Source: Acanthococcus lagerstroemiae | Lineage: Eukaryota > Arthropoda > Insecta > Hemiptera > Eriococcidae | Length of the DNA stretch: 64,000 nt | NCBI GenBank assembly: GCA_031841125.1 | Contig: CM063112.1 | Coordinates: 19,432,603 to 19,496,602, forward strand | Direction of reading: 5' to 3' | Made by a program: the position numbers and the translations under genes | Notes under the pieces: model-generated | The model's database searches: none | Told to the model about the DNA's origin: nothing | Seen by the model: the letters and a program-made list of their open reading frames with translations, nothing else | In this document: positions 1 to 13,060 of the stretch, piece after piece | How the letters are laid out: each line of letters opens with the position of its first letter | Numbering within the stretch: the stretch's first letter is position 1

Positions 1-714
1 GAAGCGAGGCGAGAAATTTTCGAGCGTCTTGCAATTACTGTCTGTTCAATTGCAAAAAATGTTAACGAGATACACGAAAGTTGATATATCAGTGTGGAAC
101 AGTCCACGAAGCTGTACTCTCGTTTTGCTCAATCTTCCTTGTGTGGTATGATTTCCACGATGTAGAAAACTGTAGGCGAAGATTGAAATTTTATCCTCTT
201 GATTAGGTCTTTTTCGTTTCCACGTATTGTTTTACAACGAACGACTAACAAAATTTGGTGGTTCGATTATCCAGTGTAATTGCTCACTAGAGCGAGTAGG
301 TAAATATTTTGCAAAAATCCGGAAATCGAAGTTGACGATGGCTCGGATTCTTATATTTTGTATAGTCGTTCCTTTTGTTCTTCGGCTTATTGTAACTGGT
401 CAGTATCAATTCAATATTGATTTTTTTTTTCTTTTTCATTCCGGTCGTTGTGACTACATTGAAATATAGTAGTTTAGAGACACTGCTGCACATTAAAGTA
501 TAGCCCTTCTTTTGACGAAGTCCGAATTCTTTTCGGCGGCACCCTCCAGGATTGTGCTATACCAGGAAAAAGAAATGTGTGAAGTTTCAAGATTAAATTT
601 TAATCCGACCCTCAAAAAAGGGTCAAGTTTGACATGCCATTTACATAAGGGTTTTGGATCATCTCCCCACCTCCTCATGCGTGGAAAAAAACAGCAATAA
701 CTCCAGGGCAGACC
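1..714. other. AT-rich intergenic DNA, no gene seen
   Basis: Short open frames occur here on both strands, but none shows a recognisable domain, splice context or promoter. A T-rich run lies near 420-435. I see no transposon ends. Confidence 0.5.
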
Positions 715-1210
715 GGCTACCTTCTCGCTTCTTACTGATGAGACATAAAGACTGTATATTGCTGATAAGACATAATGCCATCGACATAGAGACATGTATA
801 AAACAGACATGAGACTTAAAGTGTACCTAATTGATATAAATAATTTTGATGGCTACTTTCTTTCCTAATGATAAGACATATCCTCTGATCCCTGACGCGA
901 TACTCTAAAGGGTGAATTTTAGGGCCTGAAGTGCGACGTCGCAAGGATCAATTTGGCATGCGTGCATCGCCATACATCCTAACAAGAGGCTGATACGACA
1001 TAAAGACGTACAGACAGACATAAGATAGATATGAGACGTATAGGACGAACCCGACATAAATATTACTAATAGCTACTGTCTCCTCCCCTACTGATAAGAC
1101 ATAAAGAGAGACATGCAACATTAATCTCTACATAGAGACAGACATAAAGATAGACGAGTGACTTGATATGCACCTGACAGGTTACCTACCCATAAATACA
1201 GCAGGGGCCC
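715..1210. repeat. Diverged repeats built on GATAAGACATAAAG
   Basis: The words GATAAGACATA, AGACATAAAGA and AGACATGAGAC recur many times (around 735, 763, 870, 1000, 1095, 1140). The blocks 715-890 and 1000-1210 share the same order of words: a C/T-rich lead, 'actgataagacataaag', 'agacatg', then 'tgcacct' or 'gtacct'. This looks like an old duplication of a simple-sequence-rich unit. No coding potential was seen. Confidence 0.45.
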
Positions 1211-2136
1211 AGTTACCTTCGAATCTAATAGTAAGACTGTAGTTCTTCGTCTTTCTACAGAGCATTCCAGGTTGACGTCACAAAACTACCTTAACCCGCT
1301 CCTTTACCTCTTAGCTTGGAATCCGAAACCGTTTTAAGCCCGTTTTTTCTGGAAGTAAAATCCCAGCTACGTGTTGGCATCATCTCACTAGGTTACTTAC
1401 TGTGCCATCATCATCAGTTTTTTAATAGTAATTTTGCCGAGCAATGATGTTATTTTACGAGTTGTAAATTTAGTGGTTCAGTGGCACAAGCAGCTGTCGG
1501 CCCATGCAAGGTTTATGCTGACTCCCAGCATTATTTTCCCATCAGAATCTACAATCTAGAACCTAAAGCTACGTGATAATGAGGTCCATTTTTCAAGTCA
1601 CTGAACGTAACATTTGATAACGATGATAATGCAACACTGAAAAGGCTACTAATGATTGATGTACTCATGTACATACTTATATAAAAAACAATAATAATCG
1701 ACAGAAGCAAGATGTTCAATTAAACTATGGCATGCATTTACAGGTACGCAAAAAAAAAAGAAGAAGAAAAGTGCATGCAATATTGACAGTCACAATGAAA
1801 AAGACAAATGAACGCAATCGAAAAATAGGCCTAACAAAACGAAAATTCATTGAACGCAAAATAAATATTAATTTACGCTAGTGAAAGTGGAAATTTTACT
1901 AAGTTAAGAAAGCCTTCTTCGCTTTCGCTGGCCGTCCTCTTGACTTTCTGACCCAGAGGAACATTTTTTGCAGTGACTGGTACGTCGACTACTTTGAATC
2001 TAATAAGCACGTCTCAACTGTGCTTACAAACGTGTTTCTTCAGAAAACCGGGGCACGAACAATTCGAATCGGTAAGCTGCTGCTCTGGGTTCAGCGTTAG
2101 AGACCAAATGCTGCATAGGTCTTCTTTCAAACTATC
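1211..2136. other. Intergenic DNA, no gene seen
   Basis: The sequence is mostly unique, with an A-rich stretch at about 1750-1770. I see no ORF with recognisable content and no terminal repeats. Confidence 0.45.
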
Positions 2137-2790
2137 AAACGCCCTATTGACCAAATCTACTGAAATTTCGCTTACTCAGTTGCGGAAATTTCAAATTTCC
2201 GCAAAAAATTCGAGGCAGATGCCGAATTCGGGAGCAGAACGTAGCGATTTTTCTGATTTTTCCGCTGCAGTATGTGCAGCGTCTCCAGAATTCCTGTCCG
2301 TTACGTTGCGTTACGCTGCGATTATCTAACCCGCGGCGGGCGCGGAATTTACTATTACGCTGCATTCAGCAGCTTAAAATAAAGCCGCAACTGATGCGTA
2401 ATTTAAATATTGAGGCGTTCAGCTGCGAATAATGAACGTGCCTCAGTAGCGGGCATTGTGGAATTTCTGTTCTGCCGCGACTTTATCTGTTCCGCATCAA
2501 TAGTGGCGGACGCAGAATAAAATGTTCTGCGGCGACTTTATTTGTTCCGCATCAGAAGTGACTGACGCAGAATAAAAGTTGAGGCGTTCTACCGCGACTA
2601 TTCCACATTCCGCGGCAGTAACGATTAGTGCGAAACATGAAAGTCGACACGTTCTACTGCGATCCTAATAACTGCTGCTGATCCAGAATTTTTTGGCCAG
2701 TAGCGTTTAGAAGCTGCAAATACAAAGCAGTGGCTGATGCGGACTTCAATATTGGAAGTGCTCCATTGTGACTGTGTATTCAATCTGCTG
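2137..2790. repeat. Left arm of a possible foldback-like element
   Basis: The arm opens with AAACGCCCTATTGACCA (2137-2153), whose exact reverse complement lies at 9700-9716. It then holds many short imperfect repeats of TTCCGC, TGCGGAA and GACGCAGAATAAA. A unit of roughly 55 bp (TTCTGC, GCGACTTTAT, TGTTCCGCATCA, GACGCAGAATAAA) is repeated around 2470-2590. Arms full of short repeats behind an inverted end resemble foldback elements. No transposase was recognised, so the class is inference. Confidence 0.4.
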
Positions 2791-2830
2791 CACAGAATTT
2801 TTCTTAATATAGGCTAAAGGTACCGCAAAA

Positions 2831-5668
2831 TTCAATAATAAACAATAAAGGATCTGTAGTAATAATCCTCCCTTTAAACCTCCCTAAACCTCCCTTCCAT
2901 CCTCATTGTCACCAAGAAAACATATCTGTAGAACAAATTTTTTTCTTGTGTATCAAAAAATTCAAATCGTTTTGAATTTTTATTGACGCTCGGATCATTT
3001 TTATGGTCTCTGATCATTATAATGACGTTGTTCTGTGTACACGTTCTTTATTATTGACGCAGCGCTCGAAATGATTGACCATGTATAATTCGCGTAAGTT
3101 GCCTCCAGGAAAAACGGTACATCTCTGCATTTTCGGAGCCTTTCCAATAATACGACGAATATCCCGATGAACAGTTTCATTGTGGTTGCCTTGAAGTTGC
3201 GAAAGAGGAGATATTATATTAAACTACCCGAAACCACAAAAATAACGGAAAATCGATTTTTTGACAGACCACGTTTCACCAGTTTCACCTTTCATGTACG
3301 AATGTAAATGTAGCGCAGTGCGCGATGATTTGGTTTCCCTATGTAGTCCCCGTATGAATAATGCAGTTATAGGGGGGAGAATTCCGCAGCCCCATAAGTT
3401 GATGACAGACAGAAAAAATAGTAGGTAACAGTATAGCAAAAATTTTCCTAGCATTTCATTAATTTTCCATCTGTGTCCTCTTCCACCTAGTCCGTCCCTA
3501 AAAGTAGATATATTTGTCCGAGGCACCCTGTTGTCAAGAGCGGACATTAAAAATTTGAAAACCTGAGTATAAATACCTATTTTCACTAACTCGAGCACCC
3601 GTAACCCATTTGATAATTTGAATGTGTATAAATTGGAACGAAATAACTGTCAAACGACCGTTCGCAATTCACTTTATTTTTCTTATGGCAGTGAGGTGTC
3701 GTCAAATTATCAAATATTTGATAACTGAACGGAAAAAGTCATCCAAGACCGATACAATAAGACATTATGAAAATCGAAAATGTTGACAAAAATTAATGTC
3801 GGAATTGAAAGTGTATGTCAAACCCGGTGTGACCAGATCGAACAGAAATTTTTTGAACTTAGAGAAAGGCCCTTAACATGGGGACGTTATATGCCTTTCT
3901 TTCTTTACTATTTTCCAATACTGCAGGCTGCGTAGCTGCCGGTCACTTAGCGTCGCCGAGTCGTCGTGTGATGTGTCGGCGAAGTCATATGATACACCAT
4001 GTCGTTCGATTCATTTTAAATAATGTAAATTCGATATGTTACGTAATTTTCCGATACAGCTGGCAGCGTTCGACTGCCGTGAAATCATGTAAACGTTGGA
4101 GCCCTAACAAGTTTTGCGTTTATTCACTAACGTCGAGTTTTATGAAAACGTGAAAAGAAAATTTATTTACTGTTATTTTCTATAGTAGATCGTTTCAAAA
4201 TTTTACCTAAAATTGAATTTACGATTCGATGGAAATTCCCAAGTGAACAAATTTGTTTCATTTTTCAATTGATAGTTTTGTATCGAACTAATCATAACCG
4301 CAGCAAAGGGTTAGTGCAGTGGCATGACGCGAACGCGGAAAGGCTAGTCGTCTAACTTAGTGTATCTACATGACTTTGTGTCGGCGTGTCGGCCGCTGTC
4401 CCGCTGGCCGTTATTCGAATTTCGAAATAATGATAAACGAAAGTTTCGTGCAATTTCCAATCTTGTTCTATCGAAGTGAATATGGTTGCAAAACTTATGA
4501 AATTGAACCGTTAAAATTGTTGCAATTACTATGTAGTTCATGTGGAAGTATTTACATTTTTGGTGCTGGGAGTACTATTGACATCGGGGTTTTTATTGCA
4601 CTGACATTTTTGGGGTTTGCATGAAAAAAAGATTTTTGACGAATGTTAAAAACCCCCCCGTGCCCTTTTTCCAAAATTTAGCGATCCAAAATCGTCAGTT
4701 ATGTAATAAAATATTATGTTTTTAATTGCACGTTCAAAAAGGGCCAGCTTGGGGCAGGAACTTTTGCTTGACGACTATTTTTGGGAAAATTGCATCTTAT
4801 GCGAGCGTGCACTAACGAAAAGTCACGCAAAAATTTCTTTAACGTATCCCCATTTAATCAAAATTTCATACTGTTGAAAATTTTTTTAAATTTTGAAGTA
4901 TGAACGTTTCAACTGTTTTTCAAAATGGGGAAAAACGCTACTGCAAGATGCAGCGTACCGTTTTGTCAAATTTTAAATTTTGATTTTTTATTTCGGGATT
5001 TGTTTTGATTAAAAAAAAATGAAGCCCGTCTCCAAATTTGAAAATGTGGTTTCATGGTACCAAAGACTATTCATGGGCATTGGTATCAGTTATCCCGGGG
5101 GAGCGTTTTGAAGAAAATTTTTTGAAATAGTGTGTCTAAGATTGTTTAAAATCAGAAATTAATCGCGAAACAAAAAATGTGAAAAAGATACAAATGAAGT
5201 TTGGGGCTGAAATTGAACAAACCTCTAGTATTTATCATTGGGAAAAGAATAGTTTGTTGTTTATAGGGTTTCGTTGAATATTTCGGTTTTTTGAAGTCAG
5301 TGGGGGGGTGTTTTTCCCTTTTTTTTGGGAAAACTCCCCTTTCAGTACGTTTGAAAGGGTGAATTCCAAAAATTGACATTGTAAAATCAATTGTTTTTTA
5401 AAAAACCCGGGGTTTTTTGGGATTTTTTTTGGTGCTGTACATTTTTTAAGAGGGGGAAACAATTTGGGTTTTTTTGGTCTTTTAGGGCGTAAGAAAATTA
5501 AACTTGATGATTTTTTTTTTTAAGTTCTGTAAAAAAGTCTTTTTCGTTTCTGTAGTTTGTTTGTAATGTTTTTTAAATTCTCAAAAAAATTTTTCTGCAC
5601 TTTCCCGTTGAAAAATTTTCCCCCCAAAGTTTTTTTTCACGGAAAAACTCCAATAAAAAAAAAAATTT
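2831..5668. repeat. Large tandem duplication, copy 1
   Basis: This copy begins at 'ttcaataataaac' and matches copy 2 (from 5669). The first ~1.1 kb is almost identical. Copy 2 has one extra 10-bp CCTCCCTAAA unit and a few substitutions. From about 3965 onward the copies differ by very many 1-2 base indels. In 4560-5668 many mixed bases of copy 2 are replaced here by homopolymer runs, such as runs of A, C, T or G where copy 2 has alternating bases. That pattern is not normal sequence decay. The open frame 3224-3598 (minus) is shared with copy 2 but not recognisable. Confidence 0.85.
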
Positions 5669-8600
5669 TTCAATAATAAACAATAAAGGATCTGTAGTAA
5701 TAATCCTCCCTTTAAACCTCCCTAAACCTCCCTAAACCTCCCTTCCATCCTCATTGTCACCAAGAAAACATATCTGTAGAACAAATTTTTTTCTTGTGTA
5801 TCAAAAAATTCAAATCGTTTTGAATTTTTATTGACGCTCGGATCATTTTTATGGTCTCTGATCATTATAATGACGTTGTTCTGTGTACACGTTCTTTATT
5901 ATTGACGCAGCGCTCGAAATGATTGACCATGTATAATTCGCGTAAGTTGCCTCCAGGAAAAACGGTACATCCCTGCATTTTCGGAGCCTTTCCAATAATA
6001 CGACGAATATCCCGATGAACAGTTTCATTGTGGTTGCCTTGAAGTTGCGAAAGAGGAGATATTATATTAAACTACCCGAAACCACAAAAATAACGGAAAA
6101 TCGATTTTTTGACAGACCACGTTTCACCAGTTTCACCTTTCATGTACGAATGTAAATGTAGCGCAGTGCGCGATGATTTGGTTTCCCTATGTAGTCCCCG
6201 TATGAATAATGCAGTTATAGGGGGGAGAATTCCGCAGCCCCATAAGTTGATGACAGACAGAAAAAATAGTAGGTAACAGTATAGCAAAAATTTTCCTAGC
6301 ATTTCATTAATTTTCCATCTGTGTCCTCTTCCACCTAGTCCGTCCCTAAAAGTAGATATATTTGTCCGAGGCACCCTGTTGTCAAGAGCGGACATTAAAA
6401 ATTTGAAAACCTGAGTATAAATACCTATTTTCACTAACTCGAACACCCGTAACCCATTTGATAATTTGAATGCGTATAAATTGGAACGAAATAACTGTCA
6501 AACGACCATTCGCAATTCACTTTATTTTTCTTATGGCAGTGAGGTGTCGTCAAATTATCAAATATTTGATAACTGAACGGAAAAAGTCATCCAAGACCGA
6601 TACAATAAGACATTATGAAAATCGAAAATGTTGACAAAAATTAATGTCGGAATTGAAAGTGTATGTCAAACCCGGTGTGACCAGATCGAACAGAAATTTT
6701 TTGAACTTAGAGAAAGGCCCTTAACATGGGGACGTTATATGCCTTTCTTTCTTTACTATTTTCCAATACTGCAGGCTGCGTAGCTGCCGGTCACTTAGCG
6801 TCGCCGAGTCGTCGTGTGATGTGTCGGCGCAAAGTCATATAGATACACCAAGTCGTTCGACTCTCCATTTAACCAATGTTAAACTTCGTATGTTACGATA
6901 ATTTATCCCGATAGCAGCGCTGGCAGCGTTCGACTGCCGTGAAATCAATGTAAACGTTGGGAGCCCTAACAAGGTTTTGCGTTTATCTCACTAACGGTCG
7001 AGTTTTATGAAAACGTGAAAAGAACAAAATTTATTCTACCTGTTATTTTTCTATCAGGTAAGATCAGTTTCAAAATTTTACCCATAAAAATTTCGAATTT
7101 ACTCGCATTCGATGGGAAATTCCAAGGTGAACAAATTTAGTTCTTTCCAATTTTTCATCAAAATTGATAGTTTTTGAGCTAATCCGCAAAAACGTAAAAA
7201 TGTCCATATACGCGCAATGCAACCAAAGGAGTTCAGCGATAGCAGCGCGCTGGCATGACGGCAGAACGCGGAAACGCGCTAGTCGTCTAACTTAGTGTAT
7301 CTACATGACTTTGTGTCGGCGTGTCGGCCGCTGTCCCGCTGGCCGTTATTCGAATTTCGAAATAATGATAAACGAAAGTTTCGTGCAATTTCCAATCTTG
7401 TTCTATCGAAGTGAATATGGTGCAAACTTATGAAATTGAACCGTTAAAATTGTTGCAATTACTATGTAGTTCATGGGAAGATTTTTTCACAAGGTTGTTT
7501 CCTAATATCGGTTATTCGCTAATGAAGAGAGGAACAAGTGATCAATTTATTTGATGAACTTGGTAAGTATTTACATTACTGGTAGCTGGTAGTACTATCT
7601 GACATCGGTTTCATATTGCACTGACATTTGTGTATTTGCATGAACACAGATTTATGACGAATGTAATCGCAGTTCCAACGTGCCCATTGTCCACTATTCA
7701 GCGATCCAAGTCGTCAGTTCACTCGTAAGTACAGTATTCATGTTTCAATATGCACGTTCAAAGGCTCGAGCATGGTGCAGGAACTTTCTGCTTGACGACT
7801 ATTTTGGCAAAATTGCACTCGTATGACGAGCGTGCACTAACGAATGTCACGCAACAAATTTCTTTAACGTATCCGCATTTAATCAATGTACAGTACTGTT
7901 GAATATGTTCATTCTGAACGTATGAACGTATTCAACTGTATTCAGAAATGAGATGTCGCTACTGCAAGATGCAGCGTACCGTTTTGTCAAATTCAAATTA
8001 GATTTTCATTTCGGCATTTGTTTTGATTAACAAAAAAACTGAAGCCAGTCTCAAGTTCTGAAATGTGGTACATGGTACAATTGACTAGTTCATGGACGAT
8101 TGCTATCAGTTATCCAGGTGAGCGTTGTGAAGAAATTTTGTGAAATAGCTGTGTCTCAAGATTGTTTAATATCAGAACTCTAACGTCGCGAATCAAATAA
8201 TGTGAAACTGATACAAATGAAGTTGGTGGCTGAATGAACAAACCTCTAGTATTTATCATTGGTAGCACGAATAGTTTGTTGTTGATAGGATTTCGTTGAA
8301 CTCATTGCGGTTTCTGAAGTCAGTGGGCGGGTGTTTTTCCCTTCATGTGAAATCTCCCATACAGTAGCGTTAGAAAGGGTGAATTCCAAATTCGACATTG
8401 TGAAAATCAATCTGATCTTAAAGTTCCTGGTTCAGAGTATTTCTTTGGCTGCGTGTACATTTTCATAGAGGGAATCGATATGGTGATTATTAGGTCTGTT
8501 CAGGCAGCGTACAGAAATTAATCTTGATGATTTTTTCTGTAAGTTCTGTACAAACGTCTCTGTTCGTTTCTGTAGTGCTGTTGTGTAATCGTTTTAGCAT

Positions 8601-8685
8601 ATGCTCAAACACTTTTTCTGCACTTTCTGTTGAAATTTCCGATCAACGTTTATTTTCACGGATAAATCTCCACATAAAATAAAAT
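5669..8685. repeat. Large tandem duplication, copy 2
   Basis: This is the second copy of the unit starting at 2831, directly adjacent. It is about 180 bp longer because of small insertions and a ~75-bp segment near 7475-7560 that copy 1 lacks. Homology to copy 1 fades out around 8685, inside a terminal-inverted-repeat element (8493-8939) that is complete only here. No protein-coding gene was recognised. The shared open frame 6072-6446 (minus) has no known motif. Confidence 0.85.
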
Positions 8686-8939
8686 TGAACAACTGCAAAT
8701 CACCTTCAACGTTCTCTTATGAAATTATTCAATTGTTAGCAAATTTTTTATAAGGAATAACCAAAGTTTTTTTCCGTTCCAACTGTTCACAAAAAAGTTA
8801 CAGAAACTTACAGAAACTCCAGAAAGTTGGTGCTTGAACATTCTCTCTGCAGTTACAGAAAGTGCAGAAAAGTTGCCCAAACGCACTTTCTGTCCATTTT
8901 GTCAATTTTGGTAGTTTCTGTATGCTGCCCAAACAGACC
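8493..8939. mobile_element. Non-autonomous DNA transposon (MITE) with ~28-bp TIRs
   Basis: The left end reads GGTCTGTTCAGGCAGC, then GTACAGAAATTA. The reverse complement of the right end reads GGTCTGTTTGGGCAGC, then ATACAGAAACTA. The element is 447 bp and flanked by TA on both sides (8491-8492 and 8940-8941), which fits but does not prove a TA target duplication. CAGAAA and TTTCTG words recur inside. There is no coding capacity. Confidence 0.65.
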
Positions 8940-9219
8940 TATTTTGTTTCAACAGACGCTAATATTTTTTCCTGACGTCTTGGCCATATTATATGGGGTT
9001 AGCAGGGCGTCCATTTAGTCACTTTTTTCTACAAAGGTCACTTCTTGCCACTCATTCTGTATACATTTCACTTTTCAATAATCTGCTCTCATGCTGAAAA
9101 TTTAATTTTCAGATTCCAGAAATGCAGCCACCCAGCACGCGAATGCGACGCGAAATTTATCTGAAAAACTTGCATAAATTGTTCGTTTATTTTCAAATAA
9201 AAATTGTTTTCTTTCATAC

Positions 9220-9716
9220 TAGCATCAGAAATTAATGAAAGTCGGCGTAGTATGCATTGAAGAATATTCTGCTTTGTACAGCAGTGAAATAATAGTCGCT
9301 CCTGAACGCTGCTGAATAAAATTTTCTGCGCAGTTCTGCTTCCAATATAGTCCGCTCCGAGACGCTCCAGAGAAATAATTATGTGGCAGAATATAATTGA
9401 TGAAACGTAGTGGAACGCTGCGGAAAATAGATTTTGTTCGAAGCAGAACTATGCGGAAATAGATTTTTTTCGAAGCGGAATAATGCGGAAATATGATTTT
9501 TTCTGCGTCAGTAGAGGAATAGAATTCCGCAGCTGAACGTTGCGTGGTAGGAATACCGTACAGGATTGCGGAAACGGATTCAGTTTCTTCGCGACTGAAG
9601 TTGCGGAAATTATTTTCCGTTTCAGTAGCGAGAAAAAAGTGTCTCATTTTGCAGAAATTTTGAGACGCTGCGGAATCTTGCGGAATTTAAATGTGAAAAT
9701 GGTCAATAGGGCGTTT
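9220..9716. repeat. Right arm of the possible foldback-like element
   Basis: The arm is dense in GCGGAAATA, TTCTGCG and AATTCCGC words, in the opposite sense to the arm at 2137-2790. It ends with TGGTCAATAGGGCGTTT (9700-9716), the exact reverse complement of 2137-2153. The open frame at 9225-9647 (minus) is probably a chance frame through these repeats. Confidence 0.4.
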
Positions 9717-10889
9717 TCCATTTACCCTCCATTTTTTTATGCTTGGCCAGTAGTGTCGGTGCCAGTGGCTTCTTGCAAGTCGCTGACCGAACAAAGTACT
9801 GCGTAAATCCATACGCGGCCTGGGACTGTTGAAGTACCAGTATATTGGCTAAAGCCCAATGATAAGCCGACGTCCACATCTTATAGATCAAGTCTCATCC
9901 CAAACCTTGTATCTACATGTTAGGTACATATGATTAATCAGTCAGTTCTCTGTATAGCTAGCTGGTCACCGAGTTCTCACAAACATAAGCATGTTTACAC
10001 TTACACCTTCGAACCAGAATATCTACCTACATATCTGTGGTTTTTTCACCTTTTTACATTGCGTGCGCTTTCCTTTCCACTTTCGTTAATATATCGTTGT
10101 TCCACTTTTCCTTTCGCGCGCAGTTTTTGTGGAATTGAAAATTGAGGTACTAATATGAACCTAGGTATAAATATGAACCACCTTAAAAAATTCAAAAAAA
10201 TCACTAAAAATACGTTTTATAAAAAAAGAATACAAAATTATAATTAGGCCAGTATTCCCAAACGTAGGTATGTTACTTTCAGCTCCTGTACATGACACCT
10301 TCCAGATTGAATTTAATCGTCTCTGTATTTGCTATCTTCACACAATTCCCAACAGATGAAGCATTCGCAGTCTTTATCGATATTTGGTTTTTTCACACTC
10401 CGTTATCATCCATCATGGAGTGAGTCTATTAATGGGAGCATCTCATCAACATTTTTGGCGGCCATTTGTTTTTCACAAGAATCTTCTCATTTGGCATCCT
10501 GAAACAGAAAACCATGAATGAGCTTCAGAGGTCCATATTTACACCAACCTTAAAAAATACTTGTCTTTATAAAAAATGAAAATTTCGATCCAAAACATAA
10601 ATATTTTTGAAATATCACAAAGTGCTACTTACTTTCATTCTTTTCAGTTTTCTTACGTTTAATATCTTCCAAATACATTAATTTCGAAACTTAGCAAATT
10701 TTAACAATGTGACGTGATGAACGAACAACTCTACACGGCATCTCGAAAATCGAACTGGAGCACCGAAAACTTGATAAAACCATGTTATTTTGCGAATAAT
10801 GTGCGGGAAACTTGAAGCAATGAGCGACCAGCTACAGAACATGTTCGATCAAAACTAGCAGATCCTCCCTATGTTCCTTAAGCTCGTCA
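9717..10889. other. Intergenic DNA, no gene seen
   Basis: AT-rich sequence with only short open frames. The last ~100 bp may include the 5' region or the end of ORF1 of the Jockey LINE that follows, but no gag-like motif could be read. Confidence 0.4.
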
Positions 10890-10902
10890 ATAAGCTGTTC
10901 TA

Positions 10903-11610
10903 ATGGCTGCTCCGAGGCTAAACGCAAAACCCAGTCAAAAAACAGGCAACACTGTGTGGAGTGTCAATGGTATCCTAGCACGAAAAGCTGAAATGACCTC
11001 CCTGTTCAGGACTGAAGACATTGACACAGCGCTCATATCCGAAACACATCTCATCTCGCGGGCCAATGCTGAAATTCGGGGATACAACCTATACACCTGT
11101 CACCATCCTAGTAGCGCGTCACATGGTGGTTCGGCGATCTACGTCAAGAGAAACCTACAACACAATGAAACCCAGGCTTTCTGTACTCTGGCAATACAAG
11201 CGACAATTATCTCCGCTCGCCTCCACTCCGGTGCAGAAGTCAACATCGCTTCTGTCTACTATCCGCCACGTCATTAAATTATTCCCTCGGAGTATGACAA
11301 ATTCTTTTCGCACCTGGGAGGAAAATAGCTCGCAGGGGGAGACTACAACGCAAAACACCTATATTGTGGGGCTCGAGAATTATTACTCCAAAAGGAAAGA
11401 CGCTCTACGAGGTCATCAATAGCCGACACATACGCTGCTACTCCAATGGGCTTCCAACGTGCTGGCCCACGGACACAGCCAAGAAGCCAGACTGTATAGA
11501 CTTCTTCCTCGCCCAGGGAATCTCCGGAGGATTAGGTTGAATTTCAAAATCTAGACGACTTCACCTCTGATCACTCCCCACTCCTCCTTACACTTAGCAA
11601 TGTGATCCTC
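10903..11610 (+). pseudogene. Jockey LINE AP-endonuclease domain, broken
   Basis: This domain nicks target DNA to prime reverse transcription. An open stretch (10903-11274) reads through a VNGI-like start, the ALISETHL motif with the metal-binding glutamate, the IRGY motif, and the GGSAIYVKR and SVYYPP motifs. After a frameshift near 11275 the next piece shows GGDYNAKH (the GDFN motif) around 11335. Frameshifts then lead to DCIDFFLAQGI (11490-11525) and DDFTSDHSPLLLTLS (11550-11600), which carries the SDH catalytic motif. All the expected endonuclease motifs are present, but in at least three frames. Confidence 0.85.
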
Positions 11611-13060
11611 TGCAAAGCTCCGAGACACCAACCAACTTCAAAGAATACGGACTGGAACTACTTTCGCGAAACTGTCAGCTCAAAAATCGACCTCCGTAAG
11701 AAACTCAAATCTGCCAAAAACATCGACATAGCAGTACAGCACTTACAGTCGACCATCATTGTAGCCGCCAAGGCAGCAACACCAGCCCAGAAACCACTCC
11801 CTGCTACTACCTCCTACCCGCAAGAAGTAAAAAAGCTGATCAAAGAGCGTAGAGCAGCTAGACATCGCTGGCAGGTCACCCGTGACCCAGCAGATAAGAG
11901 TGCATTAATCTCCTTAGCAAGTGAACCAAGAAGCTAATTGCGAAAATTAACAACAAAATCTTTGAAGACTTCCTCCATTCACTTGGTCCAAGCAAGGAAT
12001 CAAACTGCACTCTCTGGAGGGTAGCAAAAGTAAAGAAAAAACCTCTAAGCTACACTCCCGCATTGAAGAAGACAGACAACAGGTTTGCACGTAGCGATGC
12101 TGAGAAGGCTGCGACTTTTGCCGACCATCTAGAGAAGGTCTTTCAGCCTACGATCCACCAACTGGTCGGACCTACGATGAAACCTGTCTCTCCCAAGGAA
12201 GTCCAAGCTATCTGCAGGAAGCTGAACAAGCACAAAACGTCGGGACTAAACCTTATTACGGCTCGCATCATGGCAGAATGTCCATGTAAAGCTGTGGTGT
12301 TGCAGACGCATATAACTAATGCTGCTATTCCGTTGAGCTATTCGCCTAAGTCTTGGAGAACAGCGAAGGTTATACTTCTCCACAAGCCCGGAAAGCCTAT
12401 AGAAGATCCAGCATCCTACAGACCGATCTCACTCTTGCCTGCGCTCTACAAGATCTACAAGAAGATCATCCATAGTCGCCTCATAAAAGTGGTAACAGAC
12501 CTGAACCTCATTTCTGAACACCAGTTTGGATGCCAAGCATTCAACCATCGAACAGACTTACAGAATCACCACGGTCATTCACAACGCACTCAAAGTTAAG
12601 GAACACTGTCCTGCCATATTCTTAGACGTCAAGTAGGCATTCAACCGCATCTGGGTTCAAAAGTTGATACACAAGATCAGCGAATGCCTTCCCAATCAGT
12701 ACACTCAGCTGCTCCAGTCATATGTGACGGACAGGAAATTTCAGGTTTAGTATGGTGAAGCTGTCTCTAACCTGAAACCTACCCTCGTGGGAGTCCCGCA
12801 GGGCAGCGTGCTAGCTCCTCTATTTTACGTGCCATACATTGCAGACATACCTCGCTCACGGTATACAACGCTAAGCTACGTTTGCAGACGATACCGCGGT
12901 CCTCGCTCCTCATACAAATTGCGACATTGCAGTCCACCGACTACAAGAAGCTGTCAATAAACTCCAACAATCTCCAACAATCTCCTCCAACATTCTCCAA
13001 CAATTTTCTCCTACTATCTTCTCCAACAATCTTAGACAATCTCCACGACGATTTTTGGAG
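11611..13060 (+). pseudogene. Jockey LINE linker and reverse transcriptase, broken
   Basis: The linker (11602-11935) ends at a stop. The RT part opens around 12063 and contains KTSGLNLI (normally SPG-D), then PASYRPISLLP, ending in a frameshift at about 12560. Downstream reads FLDVK-stop-AFNRIW (12620-12650), where a stop interrupts the D-x-AFD active-site motif. VGVPQGSVLAPLFY follows at about 12788-12830. The FADDTAVLA catalytic motif is present at about 12878-12905, but one frameshift separates it from the upstream 'LSY'. The RT is inactive. Confidence 0.85.

Noticed and set aside
3224..3598. 124-codon minus-strand frame repeated at 6072-6446
   Set aside because: It is conserved only because the DNA is duplicated. 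No domain, start context or transcription signal was seen.
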